NCBI RefSeq assembly: GCF_002366715.1
Contig: NZ_DFBS01000049.1
Location: 1 to 64,000, forward strand
Source: Halomonas sp. UBA3074
GTDB taxonomy: Bacteria; Pseudomonadota; Gammaproteobacteria; Pseudomonadales; Halomonadaceae
Length of the DNA stretch: 64,000 nucleotides
Direction of reading: 5' to 3'
Shown: positions 60,527-64,000 of the stretch, one piece after another
Layout of the letters: every line of letters begins with the position of its first letter
Position numbering within the stretch: position 1 is the first letter of the stretch
Program-made: the position numbers and the translations under genes
Notes under the pieces: generated by a model
Seen by the model: only the letters and a program-made list of their open reading frames with translations
Database searches by the model: none
Told to the model about the DNA's origin: nothing

Positions 60527-61642
60527 ATGAGCAGTGTACTGTTTACCGAACATCCCGCCCAAGACGGCCACGTCATCGCCGAAATAAAGCTGGATGCCGA
60601 GCGCTCGCTGAACGCGTTAACGCTCGAAATGTGCGAAGCGATGTTGCCGCGCCTTCGCGAATGGGCCACCGACGAACGCGTGGTGGCGATCTTGCTGGAT
60701 AGCGCAGGCGAGAAAGCGTTCTGTGCCGGTGGTGATGTCGTCAATCTGTATAAAACGATCACCGGCGAGGGCGACCCCAGCTTTCCCGAGCGCTTTTTCG
60801 AGACCGAGTACCGGCTCGACTATTTACTGCACACTTATCCCAAACCGGTGATCTGCTGGGGGAGCGGTATTGTCATGGGCGGCGGCATGGGGCTATTGAG
60901 TGCCAGCAGCCACCGCGTGGTGACCGAAACCTCGCGCCTGGCCATGCCAGAAGTCACTATCGGCCTTTACCCGGATGTGGGCGCCAGTTGGTTCTTGAAC
61001 CGCCTGCCCAATGGCACAGGTCGCTTTTTAGCCATGACCGGCTGTCAGGTCAGCGCGCCGGATGCCGTTCACCTCGGTCTGGCCGACCGCTGTATTGCCA
61101 GCCACCACCGGGATGCCTTGCTGCAGCAATTGATTGATGCGCGCTGGGGGAAAGGCGCCGACACCGATGCCCACGGCGTGGTCAACCGCATTATGCGCGA
61201 GCTAGAGCAAACCTCGCAGCCGGTGTTTGCCGAGCTGGAAGCGCCCGTTTATCAGCACGCCACGCTGATTCGCGAGCTGATGGATCACGACAGCGTCGAG
61301 CAGATCGTTGCCGCCATTGCCGCGGTAAAAAGCGAGAATAAGTGGTTCAACAAAGCGCAGAAAACGCTGGCCCACGGCAGCCCGGTGTCCATCAAGCTGA
61401 TTGATGAACAGTTGAAGCGCGCCAAACACATGTCGCTGGCGGAAGTGTTCCAGTTTGAAATGGCGCTTTCGGTGCAGTGCTGCCGGCACCGCGAATTTCC
61501 AGAGGGTGTGCGCGCGCTGCTGGTCGATAAAGATGGCCAGCCCGCATGGACTTACCCGGACGTCGCTTCGGTCGAACAGAGTTTTATCGATGAGCTGTTA
61601 GCCTCGCCATGGGACACCAGCCCGCTCGCCGATCTAAAATAA
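60527..61642 (+). CDS. 3-hydroxyisobutyryl-CoA hydrolase
   Basis: This 371-aa enoyl-CoA hydratase/isomerase-family protein is of the longer hydrolase subtype. Oxyanion-hole segments are KAFCAGGDVVNLYK and GIVMGGGMGLLSASSHRVV, and MPEVTIGLYPDVGASWFLNR is diagnostic of this branch. It hydrolyses 3-hydroxyisobutyryl-CoA in valine breakdown. The crotonase family also includes hydratases, but the length and the GLYPDVGAS segment favour the hydrolase. The start is ATG 60527 or the ATG two codons earlier. Confidence 0.87.
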   Translation: MSSVLFTEHPAQDGHVIAEIKLDAERSLNALTLEMCEAMLPRLREWATDERVVAILLDSAGEKAFCAGGDVVNLYKTITGEGDPSFPERFFETEYRLDYLLHTYPKPVICWGSGIVMGGGMGLLSASSHRVVTETSRLAMPEVTIGLYPDVGASWFLNRLPNGTGRFLAMTGCQVSAPDAVHLGLADRCIASHHRDALLQQLIDARWGKGADTDAHGVVNRIMRELEQTSQPVFAELEAPVYQHATLIRELMDHDSVEQIVAAIAAVKSENKWFNKAQKTLAHGSPVSIKLIDEQLKRAKHMSLAEVFQFEMALSVQCCRHREFPEGVRALLVDKDGQPAWTYPDVASVEQSFIDELLASPWDTSPLADLK

Positions 61643-61691
61643 CTAGCATCCCAACGTCACTCCTCATCAACGAATAATAAGGACAACACGC

Positions 61692-62585
61692 ATGACTACC
61701 GTCGCGTTTATCGGTTTAGGCAATATGGGTGGCCCGATGGCCGCCAACCTTTCAAAGGCAGGGTTTAACGTTCGCGCTTTTGACCTTTCGGAAGCGGCGC
61801 TGGAAACCGCCAAAGCCAACGGCTGCGAAGTCGCGTTTTCAGCCCAAGAAGCCGCCACCGGTGCGGATTTCGTCATCTCCATGCTGCCCGCCGGCAAGCA
61901 CGTGCGCGACCTGTATGTTGAGGGCGATGCGCCGCTGTTCGAGGTGATCAAGCAAAGCGCGCTGGTGATCGACTGTTCCACCATCGATGCCGACACCGCC
62001 CGCAGCGTGGCCGCTGAAGGCGAGAAGCTGGGCATTAGCTTTGTGGATGCGCCGGTGTCCGGCGGGGTAGGCGGCGCGCAAGCGGGCACGCTGACCTTTA
62101 TCGTGGGTGGCTCGGATGCTCAGTTCGAACAGGCCAAACTGGTGCTGGACGTGATGGGCAAAAACATTTTCCACGCCGGGGACCATGGCGCCGGGCAAGT
62201 AGCCAAAGTGTGCAACAACATGTTGCTCTCGATCCTGATGGCGGGCACCTGCGAAGCGATCAATATGGGCGTTAAAAACGGCCTCGACCCAGCGGTGCTT
62301 TCAGAAATCATGAAGCAGAGCTCTGGTGGCAACTGGGCGCTCAACGTTTATAACCCTTACCCAGGCGTCATGGAAAACGCCCCGGCCTCCAAAGATTACC
62401 AGGGCGGCTTCCAAGTCGACCTGATGATCAAGGATCTGGGCCTGGCCATGGATGTCAGCCAGCAAAGCGCCTCCGCAGTACCCATGGGCTCCGCCGCCCG
62501 CTCGCTGTTTACCCTGCATAAAGCGAAAGGCAACGGCAAACTCGACTTCTCCAGCCTGATGAAGCTGTATCAGGATGAAGCGTAA
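61692..62585 (+). CDS. mmsB: 3-hydroxyisobutyrate dehydrogenase
   Basis: This 297-aa NAD-dependent enzyme has the Rossmann motif FIGLGNMGGPMAANLSKAGF, the substrate loop DAPVSGGVGGAQAGTLTFIVGG, and the catalytic Lys in GAGQVAKVCNNMLL. It oxidises 3-hydroxyisobutyrate to methylmalonate semialdehyde. MmsA, the next enzyme, is not in the window. It follows the hydrolase gene by 49 bases with AAGGAC before the ATG, completing a dehydrogenase-hydrolase-dehydrogenase cassette. Confidence 0.93.
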   Translation: MTTVAFIGLGNMGGPMAANLSKAGFNVRAFDLSEAALETAKANGCEVAFSAQEAATGADFVISMLPAGKHVRDLYVEGDAPLFEVIKQSALVIDCSTIDADTARSVAAEGEKLGISFVDAPVSGGVGGAQAGTLTFIVGGSDAQFEQAKLVLDVMGKNIFHAGDHGAGQVAKVCNNMLLSILMAGTCEAINMGVKNGLDPAVLSEIMKQSSGGNWALNVYNPYPGVMENAPASKDYQGGFQVDLMIKDLGLAMDVSQQSASAVPMGSAARSLFTLHKAKGNGKLDFSSLMKLYQDEA

Positions 62586-62774
62586 AACGAGAGGCGAGAG
62601 GAGTAAGAGGTGAGGGGTGTAGCGCGTGGTAACGATTAGCGAGTGCAGCGAGAAACCAGGCACCCGTATGGACGGCCCCGCGCGAATGGGCGGCAAAGCC
62701 GCCCCCAACTTGCCACCCAACCCCGCGAGAGGCAAACTCAGCTTCCTCACTCTGCTCAAACAAAAAGGATTGCC
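62586..62774. other. Purine-rich, structured intergenic sequence between mmsB and gst
   Basis: The 5' part is nearly all purine (GAGAGGCGAGAGGAGTAAGA), then comes a perfect hairpin GGGCGGC AAA GCCGCCC (62688-62704) without a T tract. The base make-up differs from the neighbouring spacers. It may be a copy of a dispersed intergenic repeat, but only one copy is seen here. Confidence 0.4.
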
Positions 62775-63401
62775 ATGATCACGCTTTGGGGCCGCAACAA
62801 CTCCACCAACGTCAAAAAAGTGCTTTGGGTACTGGAAGAGCTGGAACTGCCTTTTGAGCAAATCCAGGCCGGTCTTCATCACGGCGTTAACAATACCCCG
62901 GAATACCTGGCCATGAACCCCACCGGACTGGTGCCGCTACTCAAAGACGACGCCACCGATAGCGTGCTGTGGGAATCCAACGCCATTATTCGCTACCTGG
63001 CTGCCCAATACGGCCAGAACAAGCTTTGGATCGAAGCGCCCGCCGAGCGCGCCCAAATGGAAAAATGGATGGAGTGGGCCAACAGCACGCTAACGCCAGC
63101 TCACCGCAAGATCCTGATGGGATATGTCAGAACATCCCCCGAAAAACGCGATAACGCCGCCATTGAAGCAGCGGTGAAAGAGTGCGAAGCGCTATTTGCC
63201 ATCATGGATAACGCGCTGGCAAACCAGACCTGGTTTTCCGGTGAGGCGTTTGGCTTGGGCGATATCGCCATCGCGCCGTTTATTTACAACATGCTCAATA
63301 GCGGTCTTTCTTGGCAGACCCATTCCCATCTTGAGCGTTGGTATCAACAGCTCACTGAGCTGCCTAGTTTCCAAAAAGTCGTGATGATCCCAGTAACATA
63401 A
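62775..63401 (+). CDS. Glutathione S-transferase
   Basis: This 208-aa protein has an N-terminal thioredoxin-like GST domain (MITLWGRNNSTNVKKVLWVL, then MNPTGLVPLLKD and WESNAIIRYLA, the glutathione-binding SNAI loop). An all-helical C-terminal domain (FGLGDIAIAPFIYNML) follows. Ser10 is a plausible catalytic residue. The substrate is unknown. AAAGGA lies nine bases before ATG 62775. A longer in-frame reading upstream comes from the purine-rich spacer and is not conserved. Confidence 0.88.
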   Translation: MITLWGRNNSTNVKKVLWVLEELELPFEQIQAGLHHGVNNTPEYLAMNPTGLVPLLKDDATDSVLWESNAIIRYLAAQYGQNKLWIEAPAERAQMEKWMEWANSTLTPAHRKILMGYVRTSPEKRDNAAIEAAVKECEALFAIMDNALANQTWFSGEAFGLGDIAIAPFIYNMLNSGLSWQTHSHLERWYQQLTELPSFQKVVMIPVT

Positions 63402-63415
63402 ACAGTGGGCGCAAA

Positions 63416-63440
63416 ATGAGCGGGGGTTAGCCCCGCTCAT
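63416..63440. terminator. Shared terminator-like hairpin between gst and the Lrp gene
   Basis: ATGAGCGGGG / CCCCGCTCAT forms a perfect 10-bp stem with a 5-base loop. It includes the stop codon of the minus-strand gene (63427-63429). Short T runs lie on either side, so it could work in both directions, weakly. Confidence 0.55.
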
Positions 63441-63888
63441 CTTTAGAAGAGTTCATCACAATGTGCGTAGCAATGGCACTCACATGCGTTTGAGTGCCCA
63501 ACACATCGGTATGAAAACGCTTGTAGCTGGCAAGATCGCTCGTTTCCACACGCAGCAGATATTCAAACGATCCCGCAATGTTATGGCACTCGGCCACTTC
63601 CCCGGCCACCAGCATGGCCCGCTCAAAACCCTCTTGAGCGGCTTTGGTATGTGACGATAAGCCTACCGTGACATAAGCCACAAACCCCTTGCCCATATGC
63701 TCTGGCGCGGTCACCACACGGTAGCCTTTAATAACGCCATTTTTTTCAAGTTCTTGGACTCGTCGCAAGCAAGCAGAAGGGGAAAGATCAACGCGCTGAG
63801 CCAGCTGTACGTTGCTGATTTTTCCATCCTGTTTTAGTGCTTGCAATATTCTGCGGTCTATCGTGTCAATCTTCATGGTTTGTTGCAT
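63427..63888 (-). CDS. Lrp/AsnC-family transcriptional regulator
   Basis: This 153-aa protein has a helix-turn-helix N-terminus (IDRRILQALKQDGKISNVQLAQRVDLSPSACLRRV) and a RAM/AsnC ligand-binding C-terminus (AYVTVGLSSHT, ECHNIAGSFEYLLRVETSD, TIAT-like tail SAIATHIVMNSS). The fold usually senses an amino acid. It is divergent from the gene beginning at 63984, which is its likely target. The start is 63888 or the ATG four codons later; neither has a clear ribosome site. Confidence 0.87.
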   Translation of the reverse strand: MQQTMKIDTIDRRILQALKQDGKISNVQLAQRVDLSPSACLRRVQELEKNGVIKGYRVVTAPEHMGKGFVAYVTVGLSSHTKAAQEGFERAMLVAGEVAECHNIAGSFEYLLRVETSDLASYKRFHTDVLGTQTHVSAIATHIVMNSSKDERG

Positions 63889-63951
63889 TTAAAAAGAAAC
63901 GAAGCCCATATTAGATCAAACGTTGCCCTATAACGCTTGTAAAATTCTTCT

Positions 63952-63967
63952 CTCACGTTGAGGTAAA
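63952..63967. promoter_or_regulatory. Weak LiuR-like box before the right-edge gene (box D)
   Basis: CTCACGTTGAGGTAAA keeps 12 of 16 bases of box A and lies 16 bases before ATG 63984. A site of this quality could occur by chance. It is listed because three better copies lie in the same window. Confidence 0.3.
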
Positions 63968-63983
63968 GAGAAGGAGAGGCGCA

Positions 63984-64000
63984 ATGACTTTTTCGGTAAT
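63984..64000 (+). CDS. Start of a gene cut by the window edge
   Basis: ATG 63984 with AAGGAG at 63971-63976 opens a frame reading MTFSV before the sequence ends. It is divergent from an Lrp-family regulator, so it is probably that regulator's target. Five codons cannot identify it. Confidence 0.5.

Noticed and set aside
1..64000. CRISPR arrays, prophage, insertion sequences, rRNA or tRNA genes
   Set aside because: No regularly spaced repeats, transposase or phage genes, terminal inverted repeats or cloverleaf-like sequences were recognised on either strand.

Overview
The window reads as ordinary chromosomal DNA of a Halomonas-like gammaproteobacterium. This rests on the moderately high GC, the acidic proteins, and gene blocks known from Pseudomonas/Halomonas chromosomes (rpoE-rseA-rseB-rseC-mucD-lepA-lepB-rnc-era-recO-pdxJ-acpS and barA/cysM-rlmD-relA-mazG). 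The genus is an inference. I see no prophage, insertion sequence, CRISPR array, rRNA or tRNA. Nearly all of the sequence is densely packed housekeeping and catabolic genes.

Layout. 1-5.5 kb: end of etfA, Mn superoxide dismutase, a class Ib ribonucleotide reductase operon (nrdHIEF) behind paired NrdR-like boxes, and a Nudix hydrolase. 5.6-10.6 kb: a six-gene TonB energy-transduction operon of the TtpC type (DUF3450, TtpC-like, ExbB, ExbD, TonB, TPR protein) preceded by Fur-box-like palindromes. 10.6-16.4 kb: xthA with a small basic protein, rhlB-dinG, and a DAHP synthase. 16.4-21.6 kb: the envelope-stress sigma factor and its control genes (rpoE, rseA, rseB, rseC, mucD). A tiny upstream ORF abuts rpoE and three short tandem repeats lie further upstream. 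21.6-22.2 kb: an apparently frameshifted small membrane-protein gene. 22.2-28.4 kb: lepA, lepB, rnc, era, recO, pdxJ (with a histidine-rich tail) and acpS. 28.5-36.9 kb: barA/gacS on the minus strand, then cysM, rlmD, relA, mazG. 36.9-44.1 kb: ppc, a DUF924 gene, rluF with a long basic tail, a DUF1294 protein, a Kef-type antiporter and a small outer-membrane protein.

44.2-62.6 kb is a branched-chain amino acid block. The minus-strand leucine/isovalerate operon (liuR-liuA-liuB-liuC-liuD-mvaB) is extended by an acyl-CoA ligase and a methyltransferase. Divergent from it lies a five-gene ABC importer of the Liv type (livG, livF, livK, livH, livM), followed by valine-degradation genes (an acyl-CoA dehydrogenase, 3-hydroxyisobutyryl-CoA hydrolase, 3-hydroxyisobutyrate dehydrogenase). 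Palindromes related to TTTACGTTAACGTAAA occur in front of both catabolic operons and the importer. A weaker copy precedes the gene that begins at the right edge. This suggests a single LiuR regulon. The window ends with a glutathione S-transferase, an Lrp-family regulator and the first codons of a divergent gene.

I do not find a clearly new large system. The best unexplained or unusual items are the rpoE leader ORF and its repeats, the frameshifted membrane protein, the PdxJ and RluF tails, the Arg-for-Lys Walker A in LivF, the four LiuR-like boxes, the extra genes at the end of the liu operon, and the small basic gene coupled to xthA.
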